Of a stretch of DNA of 64,000 nt, positions 17,303 through 23,689 are shown one piece after another (position 1 is the first letter of the stretch; the number at the start of each line of letters is the position of its first letter). The notes beneath the pieces were generated by a model. That model made no database searches. It saw only the letters and a list, made by a program, of their open reading frames with translations, and was not told where the DNA came from. The position numbers and the translations under genes are program-made. Origin of the DNA: Enterococcus mundtii. Its GTDB lineage: Bacteria > Bacillota > Bacilli > Lactobacillales > Enterococcaceae. The stretch lies in assembly GCF_013394305.1 (NCBI RefSeq), contig NZ_AP019810.1:930001-994000 (forward strand). Reading direction: 5' to 3'.

Positions 17303-17392
17303 TTGTCCCTTCTAATCATTCATCTGATTTAACTTTTTCATGACTTTTTATCCTTTCGCTGTATAATAGAGTAAAAAAGAGAGGTAAGTAAA

Positions 17393-17614
17393 ATGCCTTA
17401 CTATGTGATCAAAAAGAAAAAGTTAAAAATATCGAATAATCGATTCGTCATTCACGAATGCACTTGCCATCGTATTAAACAAAAAGATGAAATCACTGCT
17501 ATCGGGTATCATACAGAACATAATGATGCTCTTCTCTCTATTAGCTTAAAAAGACCCTCAGACGAATTTTTATTTTGTAGCTTTTGTTGCAAAACTCGAA
17601 TTATAAGTAAATAG
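17393..17614 (+). CDS. hypothetical small Cys-rich protein on the opposite strand
   Basis: This basic 73-residue protein has CTCH near residue 25 and CSFCC near residue 66, possible metal ligands. It has its own signals: a TATAAT (about 17362-17367) upstream and GAGAGGT 7 nt before the ATG. It runs against all neighbouring phage genes. An imperfect TGCC/GGCA hairpin with a T tract follows the stop. Function unknown; it could be a lysogeny-expressed accessory gene. Confidence 0.6.
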   Translation: MPYYVIKKKKLKISNNRFVIHECTCHRIKQKDEITAIGYHTEHNDALLSISLKRPSDEFLFCSFCCKTRIISK

Positions 17615-17674
17615 GCCCTACAATCTGCCAGATTTGATACCGGCAAATTTTTTCTCAAAACAAAAAGCTATCCT

Positions 17675-17857
17675 TTATAGGACAGCTTCTCTAATATCTT
17701 TTAACTTAACTACAGCTACCTTATTGCTGTCGTCCACTAACTCGACGACTGCTGTTCTTTCTAAAATATTACGAATTTTGATTTTATAAAGTTCTTTTTC
17801 TCCGACTACTTTAGCCATGTAGATGCCATCTTTTTTCAATTCACTAGTTTCTAACAT
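17675..17857 (-). CDS. hypothetical small protein in the late leader region
   Basis: This 60-residue beta-rich protein (MLETSELKKDGIYMAKVVGEK...) has ATG 17857 preceded by GAGGTG at 9 nt. It is the first ORF of the predicted late transcript after the structured leader. It is SH3-like in style, but I recognise no family. Confidence 0.55.
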   Translation of the reverse strand: MLETSELKKDGIYMAKVVGEKELYKIKIRNILERTAVVELVDDSNKVAVVKLKDIREAVL

Positions 17858-17889
17858 AAATCGTTTCACCTCTGAGAACATTTTCCATA

Positions 17890-18300
17890 CAGGATAAACA
17901 ATTTTTGATAATTAGTAAAGCATGTTCATATTGTAGATACAAACAAATCCAACAACCTTACACAAGCCTGACAACCGCTTCTCTTCCCTACCACAGCCTC
18001 AGTTGCTATTGTTATGGGTCAGATACTTATTACACTGACCAGTGTTAAATAAGTCCTCCCAAAGTCACTGGAGTGGGATTGCACTACACACAAGAACCTA
18101 CTAGGTTCTCACGAGGTTATTCACCATTGACCGTTGCGTCTCCTACTTCCGCCACAGCAACATATGAACTATCCGCAGGAGCTGAACCCCACATCCTTTA
18201 GTTTATTTGCTGCTGTCTATCGAAGCTTAATTACAACGATGAGGGAGATTTCCTCCCTTCAAATTGTTTTTGTCGAAGTCCTGTTTCCTAATCTTTCGAC
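17890..18300 (-). ncRNA. candidate large structured leader/ncRNA of the late operon
   Basis: There is no ORF between 17882 and 18402. Read from -, helices follow one another. GTCGAA/TTCGAC spans 18272-18300. A GGGAG-GAAA-type hairpin lies at 18241-18257. GTTGC/GCAAC is near 18147-18165. An 11-bp stem built on GAACCTA/TAGGTTC (about 18095-18120) needs G-U pairs that exist only on the - RNA. TCCCA/TGGGA follows. ACTTATT/AATAAGT encloses ACACTG/CAGTGT at 18025-18054. Its predicted start coincides with the late promoter. Ornate phage RNAs such as GOLLD or ROOL are a possible comparison; I cannot confirm membership. Confidence 0.45.
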
Positions 18301-18303
18301 ACT

Positions 18304-18401
18304 ATCATAATAAATCATTTGCTAGGTAGTTGATCGGTACAAAAAAGGTATAAAAAGGAAAGCTTCTGGGTAGTAAATGGGTATAAAAAGTGTAAAAACT
18401 G
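18304..18401 (-). promoter_or_regulatory. late promoter with phased 11-bp GGTA repeats (candidate ArpU operator)
   Basis: On -, TATGAT (18304-18309) is a good -10 with no consensus -35. Upstream, seven 11-bp blocks start at 18325, 18336, 18347, 18358, 18369, 18380 and 18391. Five of the seven begin with GGTA on +, and two are exactly GGTATAAAAAG (18347, 18380). One motif per helical turn next to a poor -35 fits activator-dependent late transcription. The ArpU gene ends just 2 nt upstream of this region. Confidence 0.6.
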
Positions 18402-18402
18402 G

Positions 18403-18870
18403 CTACTTAAAAGCAACCAGTTCTAAGGAAGAAGCAAATTGAATGATGATTTTGTTCGATTCTGCTTTTACAGATTCCTCGCTCGTATTATTTCTTTGAG
18501 CAGTTACATAAATCGACATACCGTTGATATAACGATCATAGAATATCTTTTTCCGTCTTTCTGTTACATCAGGTTTATGCGGATGCTGAATTGCTGAATA
18601 GCCACGAATAAATAATTTGTGCAAGTACTCAAATTCTTGTTGTGCTTCCTCTTTCTCAATCATCATTCGTTCTGCTTCAAATGTATTATTTGCAGTAGAA
18701 GGTGGAACCAAGGAGTAAGATGCTGTTACTTTAGGCTCACGAGGTTGACCTACCCTACATCTAGCTGACAGATATGCTGAAAGGAAAACACCAACATTAT
18801 GTTTTGTGCGATCCATATCCACATCTTTTGCCTCTGGTGTCTCATACTTCTTTACATCGAAAAGTACCAT
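18403..18870 (-). CDS. ArpU-family late transcription regulator
   Basis: This 155-residue helical protein ends in a sigma-region-4-like helix-turn-helix (GMSIYVTAQRNNTSEESVKAE, about residues 115-135). That is the pattern of ArpU/RinA-type phage regulators that switch on packaging and lysis genes. GGAGGA lies 5 nt before ATG 18870. It is placed between early genes and the late region, directly before the candidate operator array and late promoter, exactly where such activators are encoded. Confidence 0.8.
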   Translation of the reverse strand: MVLFDVKKYETPEAKDVDMDRTKHNVGVFLSAYLSARCRVGQPREPKVTASYSLVPPSTANNTFEAERMMIEKEEAQQEFEYLHKLFIRGYSAIQHPHKPDVTERRKKIFYDRYINGMSIYVTAQRNNTSEESVKAESNKIIIQFASSLELVAFK

Positions 18871-18889
18871 CCATTGATTCCTCCATTTA

Positions 18890-18898
18890 TGATATAAT
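18890..18898 (+). promoter_or_regulatory. + strand extended -10 promoter
   Basis: TGA-TATAAT (18890-18898), divergent from the ArpU gene, with no strong -35. It starts the structured + strand RNA unit that follows. Confidence 0.5.
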
Positions 18899-18903
18899 AA
18901 TTG

Positions 18904-19086
18904 TGTCAGAATTATTAATTAAGGTCGGAGGAATCCGGCTTTTTTTATACCCATGCTTATGCTAAGCTTTTCAAGTAGCGAGGTTGCACTCGTTACCCAT
19001 ATACATGTTGAGCTATCTGGCGGAAAACAGATGGCTCACTATTTCAATATTCTGCTAAGGACAGCCAGTGGTCGGCTGTCTTTTTT
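18904..19086 (+). ncRNA. candidate multi-hairpin phage RNA
   Basis: Five hairpins follow an extended -10. GTCGGA-GGAA-TCCGGC with seven T (18924-18946) comes first. Then GCTTA-TGC-TAAGC (18955-18967), AGCGAG-GTTGCA-CTCGTT (18977-18994), and the 10-bp GAGCTATCTG/CAGATGGCTC (19010-19037). The terminator stem GACAGCC/GGCTGTC ends it. Three stems contain one G-U pair that works only in the + RNA, supporting the strand. No ORF with a ribosome site exists. The early T7 after the first hairpin could act as an attenuator. Confidence 0.55.
19060..19086 (+). terminator. Rho-independent terminator
   Basis: GACAGCC-AGTGGTC-GGCTGTC (19060-19080), followed by six T. It ends the + RNA unit. Confidence 0.8.
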
Positions 19087-19176
19087 ATATTTAATGAGAA
19101 GCCTTACTTATTTTTTTATCTTTATTACGAAAAATGATATTATCTATTGATAATAAAGCGTATAGGAGATGGTTGA

Positions 19177-19428
19177 GTGACTATGTGGAGCATGCTGTTA
19201 TTTTGGATTCCCGTTTGTATTGGTGTTGTCGCGTTTTGTTACTTTGTCAAACACTCTAGAACAAATAAGCTCCTCATGTTATCTTTTTTACCTATAGTAT
19301 TTTTTATTGTACAAATTGTTAAACATACCTATATTGAATCGCAAGAAATATTCATTTTTTATGTGGTAGGTTTATTTATCTCTGTGGTCTTTTTCATAAT
19401 GATACTTTCCTATTTTTATAGAAAATAA
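19177..19428 (+). CDS. small three-helix membrane protein (paralogue of 20359-20580)
   Basis: This 83-residue protein has three predicted membrane segments. GTG 19177 is preferred as start because AGGAG lies 8 nt upstream; ATG 19183 is the alternative. GATAAT upstream could be a -10. The C-terminal two-thirds aligns with the + strand protein at 20359 (both have VGLF/IGLF and end in Y-basic-K). It is opposite in direction to the early operon, so it may be expressed in the lysogen. Function unknown. Confidence 0.6.
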   Translation: MTMWSMLLFWIPVCIGVVAFCYFVKHSRTNKLLMLSFLPIVFFIVQIVKHTYIESQEIFIFYVVGLFISVVFFIMILSYFYRK

Positions 19429-19480
19429 ATTTTTCTCTTAGAAGTACATTCTTTCGCTGTTTATATAGTCTTCATATCCA

Positions 19481-19603
19481 CTAATCGAGCAACTGCAATA
19501 TTCGCTTTGCTCTTTGCCAGTCCTCTATAAAATTTGTTACTTTCTCAGATTTCATTGTTGATCCGTCTTTATTCCATATAATTAAGCTTTTAGCTTTTTC
19601 CAT
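19481..19603 (-). CDS. hypothetical small protein (40 residues)
   Basis: A short basic protein (MEKAKSLIIWNKDGSTMKSEK...), with GGAG 7 nt upstream of ATG 19603 and stop at 19481. It lies in the early-gene direction. No family is recognised. Confidence 0.5.
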   Translation of the reverse strand: MEKAKSLIIWNKDGSTMKSEKVTNFIEDWQRAKRILQLLD

Positions 19604-19640
19604 CTTGACACTCCTATTCCAATTGTTAAAAATTTTTGTG

Positions 19641-19802
19641 CTACTTGCCTCTAGACAAGTAACTTTTTATTCGTTTGGTTTCTTCATCGAAAAACTTTTG
19701 CAACCATTTATTAAGTATTCTTAAATGGAATTTCATTACGAGAAAGGAAACAATAAAAGAAGTTATTGTAGAGACTAAAATGACTATTATCAATCCCCTC
19801 AT
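19641..19802 (-). CDS. hypothetical small membrane protein (53 residues)
   Basis: ATG 19802 overlaps the stop of the DUF1642 gene (ATGA) and is preceded by GAGGTGGAAGG. It has one N-terminal membrane segment (LIIVILVSTITSFIVSFLV), then a basic amphipathic tail. It is translationally coupled to DUF1642. Function unknown. Confidence 0.55.
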   Translation of the reverse strand: MRGLIIVILVSTITSFIVSFLVMKFHLRILNKWLQKFFDEETKRIKSYLSRGK

Positions 19803-20205
19803 CCTTCCACCTCTTTCACTGGCACAGCAAATGGCCAGAAGCGTTCGTCATTCCCTTTGATTTCCTTTTCAGTAAAAGTTGGAATATGTGCTTTGTTATT
19901 TGTATAATCAGCGTTTCCTTCTTCATCTAAAAAAGTATATTTCCATCCACCTTTATTTTCACTCAATATCACATAATACATCGGCTCTTTCTCGACCTCG
20001 TAGCCATCTTTCATGCGAATGAGTGTTTCGATTGGATTTTTTTCGAATTGGCAAACCATTGATGAAATTCATTACGATATTCTTTGCTAATCTCCATCGC
20101 TCTAACACATTCGTAGAATATTGGAATTTCTAAATTATCCTTTGCATCCTCAAACCACTTAGCTACAAACTCAGGCAACACTGGCTTTTGCTGTTCCTCC
20201 TTCAT
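19799..20205 (-). pseudogene. DUF1642 phage protein, frameshifted at an A7 run
   Basis: Two overlapping frames together make one DUF1642 protein. The N-terminal half (20011-20205, ending EYRNEFHQWFANS) and the C-terminal half (19799-about 20045, NPIETLIRMKDGYEVEKEPMYYVIL...ERFWPFAVPV) join at AAAAAAA on - (20037-20043). One extra A restores a continuous protein of about 135 residues. Either the gene is broken or phase-variable, or the base count is a sequencing error. DUF1642 proteins are common early phage genes of unknown function. Confidence 0.75.
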
Positions 20206-20358
20206 AAAAACTAACCAATGTGTTTTTGTTCACTTGCTTGAATATATCTGAGTTTCAATCTTATTATTCGTCTCTAAATCTCTAACGTGTTAGCGTTAAT
20301 TTGTGGGGGGATTTAGGGGGTGGCTCATTTGTTTATAACTGCAAAGGTTATCTTTTGA

Positions 20359-20580
20359 GTGATAGTTATTCTTTTCGTCCTAGTTATTTGTAGATTTGCA
20401 AAATGCAATGATCAATGTTACACAATGTTTCTTTTTGCAAGTCCGATTTTTTATTTTATATCTAAAATCTTTAACTATGGACTTGATCAATCGTTATCTA
20501 TTTTTATTAGATATTTGATTGGCCTATTTCTCGCAGTTGTTACTTTTATCGCATATCTAATCTATCGCTTTAAAAAGTAA
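20359..20580 (+). CDS. small three-helix membrane protein (paralogue of 19177-19428)
   Basis: This 73-residue hydrophobic protein starts at GTG 20359. The ribosome site is weak (AAAGG at 11 nt), so the start is uncertain. It ends in a tyrosine followed by basic residues (YRFKK), like the 19177 protein, and shares membrane-segment spacing with it. It lies on + between - strand early genes. An AAACCAG/CTGGTTT hairpin follows. Probably a duplicated accessory gene. Confidence 0.5.
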   Translation: MIVILFVLVICRFAKCNDQCYTMFLFASPIFYFISKIFNYGLDQSLSIFIRYLIGLFLAVVTFIAYLIYRFKK

Positions 20581-20585
20581 CAACT

Positions 20586-20612
20586 AAACCAGTCTATATG
20601 GCTGGTTTCTTA
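20586..20612. terminator. hairpin between convergent genes
   Basis: AAACCAG-TCTATATGG-CTGGTTT (20586-20608), with a short T-rich tail on +. It separates the + membrane protein from the - YopX gene. Confidence 0.45.
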
Positions 20613-20615
20613 CGT

Positions 20616-20993
20616 CTACTCCTCTAATAGATCACTATTCTCCCAAATATTCCCGATTACCTCTTCTTCACCCGTCCAAGAATAGCCATTATTTAGTCCT
20701 GAAAGATACCATGCTGGCATACCACCGATAAACGTCCCGCCATACTCCTCTAACCAAATGACTTCATGAGGACAACCACTAGTACATTTGATAATATCGC
20801 CTTGATAAACGTCTACACCGTTCTTATCCTTCAGTCCTGTAGATTGCATGAGTATGGTATCGACTTCAAAGCTGTACCAATCACCTCTACCGTCTTCTAT
20901 CGATAAATAGCCTATATTATCAATAAAATCTATTAATTCAACTTCATGCATTGTCTTGTTTTTCTTATCCCATGCCCGAAACTTCAGTATCAT
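20616..20993 (-). CDS. YopX family phage protein
   Basis: This 125-residue protein has the YopX hallmarks: an N-terminal KFRAWDKKNKTM, a middle LMQSTGLKDKNGVDVYQGDI, and a C-terminal EVIGNIWEN. The family is widespread in Firmicutes prophages and forms a barrel of unknown function. GGAGGA lies 9 nt before the ATG. Confidence 0.88.
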   Translation of the reverse strand: MILKFRAWDKKNKTMHEVELIDFIDNIGYLSIEDGRGDWYSFEVDTILMQSTGLKDKNGVDVYQGDIIKCTSGCPHEVIWLEEYGGTFIGGMPAWYLSGLNNGYSWTGEEEVIGNIWENSDLLEE

Positions 20994-21130
20994 CTGCTGT
21001 CTTCCTCCATATTCTGAAAAATAATAATAGCTTTCTCTGCATCTTTTGTAGCTTAATTGTACAGGTAACTTCTTAAGCGACGTATGGCTTTGCTAATCAT
21101 TACTCTTTTCATTATCCTTTTCCCAATCAC

Positions 21131-21256
21131 TCATTTGCTGGCCTCTACCCCAAACCGCAACTTGGCAAGTCCGATGATCAGTAGGTATTGCTTGTCGTAC
21201 TCGTTGTCTCCGTGAGTCTCTTTCAGTTTGTGTAAACTCATATAGATTGGCATCAT
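21131..21256 (-). CDS. small protein or 5'-truncated gene
   Basis: This 41-codon frame starts at ATG 21256 (MMPIYMSLHKLKETHGDNEYD...). The same frame is open and protein-like for 12 codons upstream (from about 21293) without a start codon. No strong ribosome site precedes the ATG. It is either a small gene or a remnant. The surrounding gap 20994-21373 has nothing else convincing. Confidence 0.4.
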   Translation of the reverse strand: MMPIYMSLHKLKETHGDNEYDKQYLLIIGLAKLRFGVEASK

Positions 21257-21403
21257 CCAAAGAATCTCACTACGGTTTTTAACCTCAGTATCGTCGGAGA
21301 CCCATTCACTTTATCTCATTTATTTCACAATGAATGTATAGAATTATAAAACACACTACTATTCATCAATTATGTGTTAAACTTATATAAAGGAGTGAAA
21401 TTT

Positions 21404-21649
21404 ATGCTAAAAACACAAGTTGATATTGTATCAATAATGAAAACTGTCTCATTACAAGTAGCAGATTCTTTTGACAGTGCTTCAATTATTGCAGAATTCG
21501 ATACACCCAATGAACTAATTGAGTATTCAGAAAAAAATTTTGATTTAACATCAAAAAAATTTATAGAAGAGTTTGAAAAAAAATTTCAAGAAACTTATGT
21601 TGCTGAAGTAATTAAACAATTAAAAGAGCAAAGTGTGACTTTTAATTAG
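21404..21649 (+). CDS. hypothetical acidic helical protein on the opposite strand
   Basis: This 81-residue protein has ATG 21404, chosen for AAGGAGTG 6 nt upstream. It is predicted helical and rich in K, E and F, and no family is recognised. It has its own terminator overlapping the stop codon, so it is a monocistronic + unit inside the - early region. Confidence 0.6.
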   Translation: MLKTQVDIVSIMKTVSLQVADSFDSASIIAEFDTPNELIEYSEKNFDLTSKKFIEEFEKKFQETYVAEVIKQLKEQSVTFN

Positions 21650-21674
21650 CCTCTACTCAGAAAGGGGCTTTTCT
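21648..21674 (+). terminator. terminator after the 21404 gene
   Basis: AGCCTCT (21648-21654) pairs with AGGGGCT (21663-21669), including one G-U pair, followed by TTTCT. It overlaps the stop codon. Confidence 0.7.
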
Positions 21675-21800
21675 ATCTCAGCAAAATACGGTAAATTTTC
21701 CTTTTACGATTTCCTTTACAATAATTGCTAATCTCTAACAGATGAGAATGGCAGCGAGATTATCTATCCCTTGGCTTACTTTTCAAGAAACTCTTGTAAA

Positions 21801-21866
21801 TTAACGACGTGCCGATAAACTAAAAACCATTCCTATAGTCACAATGAGCATAATTAGTTTTTTCAT
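21801..21866 (-). CDS. possible 21-residue hydrophobic peptide
   Basis: MKKLIMLIVTIGMVFSLSARR, with a GGAGGACAGCAA leader. ATG 21866 overlaps the end of the extended MazG-like frame (ATGA). It resembles a signal peptide or single-helix membrane peptide. Weak on length alone; the gap 21650-21800 shows nothing else. Confidence 0.35.
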   Translation of the reverse strand: MKKLIMLIVTIGMVFSLSARR

Positions 21867-22174
21867 TTGCTGTCCTCCAGATCACTAGACTTTACAAACA
21901 CCCCATCAACCATTTGCCCAGTACGTCCTTTAATTTCGTTCTAAGCCTGTACTAAGCACTCCTCAGCAGTCAACCCATGCTGCATAGCTGAAATGATAAG
22001 AGTAACAAGCGTGTCTCCGATACCATCTTTTACGGCTTTTAAATTGCCACGAGCCATACCAGCTCCGACCTTTCCAAGTTCCTCAATTACCTTCAACATC
22101 TGTTTCTCTGGTTGTGCCTGATCCAATCCTTTATTTTTAGCCCATTTCTCAATATTTATTGTCAGTTCGTTCAT
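21863..22174 (-). pseudogene. MazG-like protein with in-frame amber codon
   Basis: The first 77 residues (PEKQMLKVIEELGKVGAGMARGN..., GDTLVTLIISAMQHGL) match small MazG-like phage nucleotide pyrophosphohydrolases. A TAG at 21941-21943 then interrupts the frame, which continues NEIKGRTGQMVDGVFVKSSDL to TGA at 21863. This tail matches the usual family C-terminus, where the blocked codon is typically an aromatic residue (TGG to TAG here). The active-site EEL is retained, though the usual E-E-L-G-E reads EELGKV. Confidence 0.7.
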
Positions 22175-22473
22175 TTTTCTTCCTCCATGTATTTAAATTG
22201 ACGGCCCTTAGAGTCAATATCCATGTGCTTCGCTCTGCTCCATATGATATTTTTTGACAGCCCAGTAATTTCTGCTAACTGTTCAGCTGTACCTGTAACT
22301 AGAATTCTGTCGCCATGCCAAATTGCAATTTTCCTCGGTGTTTTTCTTCTAAGCTTCTCAGTCCATATCTTTTTACCAAGCTTTTGTACTTCTACGATGA
22401 TTTTTTCATCTTCTTGCCAAGATTCCGCACTGGTTAATTCAGCAATTCGTTTCATTGCTGCTTTCTTATCCAT
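22171..22473 (-). CDS. hypothetical phage protein, possible HTH
   Basis: This basic 100-residue protein has a C-terminal segment (TAEQLAEITGLSKNIIWSRAK) that reads like a helix-turn-helix of the kind found in small phage regulators and homing-endonuclease-associated modules. It overlaps the MazG-like start by 4 nt. No enzyme motif is visible. Confidence 0.55.
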   Translation of the reverse strand: MDKKAAMKRIAELTSAESWQEDEKIIVEVQKLGKKIWTEKLRRKTPRKIAIWHGDRILVTGTAEQLAEITGLSKNIIWSRAKHMDIDSKGRQFKYMEEEK

Positions 22474-22630
22474 CCTGACAGTCTCCTTTCAATAATTTGA
22501 GTACTTGATCAAGTGCACTCTCACGTCCGCCGTGAAATGTATTTAACCATTTGTCTTCATACGAAGCGCTTTGCCTCATCGCTTCTTTGTGCATTAGCTC
22601 CACTTGAGCTTTCAACTCATTAATTTCCAT
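22466..22630 (-). CDS. hypothetical small protein (54 residues)
   Basis: ATG 22630 lies within the end of the gene upstream (overlap 11 nt), and the stop overlaps the next start. The sequence is helical (MEINELKAQVELMHKEAMRQ...) and ends next to the GGAGACTG ribosome site of the following gene. The tight overlaps on both sides support it. Confidence 0.5.
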   Translation of the reverse strand: MEINELKAQVELMHKEAMRQSASYEDKWLNTFHGGRESALDQVLKLLKGDCQDG

Positions 22631-22913
22631 GACAGTACCCTTGTCTTTCGAGTTCTCTTAAATGTGCTTTTAATCCTTTGATACATTCCCAAAAAAGCAA
22701 TTTCATATAAGCTGTTTCCCTTAGTTTTGTACGATCAATGTAAAAAGCATAATAATGACGTAATTTCGCCCAACATCTACGATCATTTTTGATCTGTTCG
22801 AGATTAACTGCTGCCAGTTGATCATGTACGATTCCTAAAATGTCATACTCCTCATCTTTTTTGTACTTAGCGATTTCTTTAATTAATCCTAAGTAGTCAA
22901 AATTAATATCCAA
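22620..22913 (-). CDS. hypothetical phage protein
   Basis: This helical 97-residue protein (ILGIVHDQLAAVNLEQIKNDRRC...) lies directly after the replication initiator, in the early operon. No motif or family is recognised. It is similar in style to small DUF-type phage proteins encoded next to DnaC/DnaD-like genes. Confidence 0.55.
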   Translation of the reverse strand: MDINFDYLGLIKEIAKYKKDEEYDILGIVHDQLAAVNLEQIKNDRRCWAKLRHYYAFYIDRTKLRETAYMKLLFWECIKGLKAHLRELERQGYCHGN

Positions 22914-22925
22914 ATCTTCTCCCCC

Positions 22926-23675
22926 TTACGCTTCATCCCATCGGGGCTTATTTGATCGTTCTAGCGCTTTTTTCTTTTGATAGGCTTCTTGGTCGATTGC
23001 CCATTCAGGAAGTGTCTCTCGTCTTCCTGTGCGCTTGTAGCTACTATTCATCTTCTTAGGCTCACTTTTTTCTTTCCTTGCCCAGCTTCGAATAGTGGCC
23101 AAGTAATTTTTATAAGTTTTACCAGCTGATTCACAATACTCGGATAACCGTTCAATCCTTTCTTGATAATCATTAGGGAATTCTGTTTTGAGTTTCTCCA
23201 TTTGGTCATCTGACAAGAGAACATTTTTGTACTCTCCGTATTTATGACGGATGGGCTTAGCCTTCGATTTTTTCGAAGGCGGTAACTCTCTTATATATTC
23301 TTTTGTATTATTAAATGTATTATTAATAGATGTATTATTATCTTGATAGATTTCTTGGTGACCCCCCACCAAATTTTCTTGGTGACCCCCACCAAGAATT
23401 CTTATATACCTAGCCTCGATTTCTTTACTACCCTCTTTGTACTTAACTTCTCGGTAAATATAGCCTTTTTCTTCAAGTGACTTTAGCCAATTCTGAATTG
23501 TTGGCTTACTTACTTTGTATTGATTGGCAAAGTATTCATTACTAGCCCAGCAATAACCTTTTTCATTACACAAAGCTGTGATTTCTCCATAAAGAAGTTT
23601 TGCACTAGGTATCAATGAATCGTCATATCTAACATTTGCAGGTATGATAGCGTAATAACTTCTGTGTTCTTGCAT
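22926..23675 (-). CDS. phage replication initiator (helix-turn-helix, DnaD-like context)
   Basis: This 249-residue protein has an N-terminal winged helix (SAKLLYGEITALCNEKGYCW, then YKVSKPTIQNWLKSLEEKGY), as in HTH_36 replication proteins. A low-complexity linker (about residues 95-130) is encoded by repeats that may be the origin. A basic C-terminal domain follows. No ATPase loader follows it. It likely opens the phage origin and recruits the host helicase. Confidence 0.75.
   Translation of the reverse strand: MQEHRSYYAIIPANVRYDDSLIPSAKLLYGEITALCNEKGYCWASNEYFANQYKVSKPTIQNWLKSLEEKGYIYREVKYKEGSKEIEARYIRILGGGHQENLVGGHQEIYQDNNTSINNTFNNTKEYIRELPPSKKSKAKPIRHKYGEYKNVLLSDDQMEKLKTEFPNDYQERIERLSEYCESAGKTYKNYLATIRSWARKEKSEPKKMNSSYKRTGRRETLPEWAIDQEAYQKKKALERSNKPRWDEA
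23304..23396 (-). other. candidate phage replication origin inside the initiator gene
   Basis: Three direct copies of TGTATTATTA (23304, 23316, 23331) form an AT-only unwinding-type block. Next to it are two direct copies of TTGGTGACCCCC (23355, 23379), 24 nt apart, each part of a TTGGTG...CACCAA inverted repeat. An AT-rich block beside GC-rich iterons within the initiator gene is a common arrangement for phage origins. Confidence 0.5.
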
Positions 23676-23689
23676 GGTATACCTACTTT

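Noticed and set aside
20994-21130. Short - frames such as MISKAIRRLRSYLYN and MQRKLLLFFRIW
   Set aside because: 15-26 codons, no ribosome site of note; likely chance.
23351-23396. Two spaced GGTGACCCCC repeats as a CRISPR-like array
   Set aside because: Only two copies 24 nt apart inside a coding gene; no spacers or cas genes. An origin iteron reading fits better.
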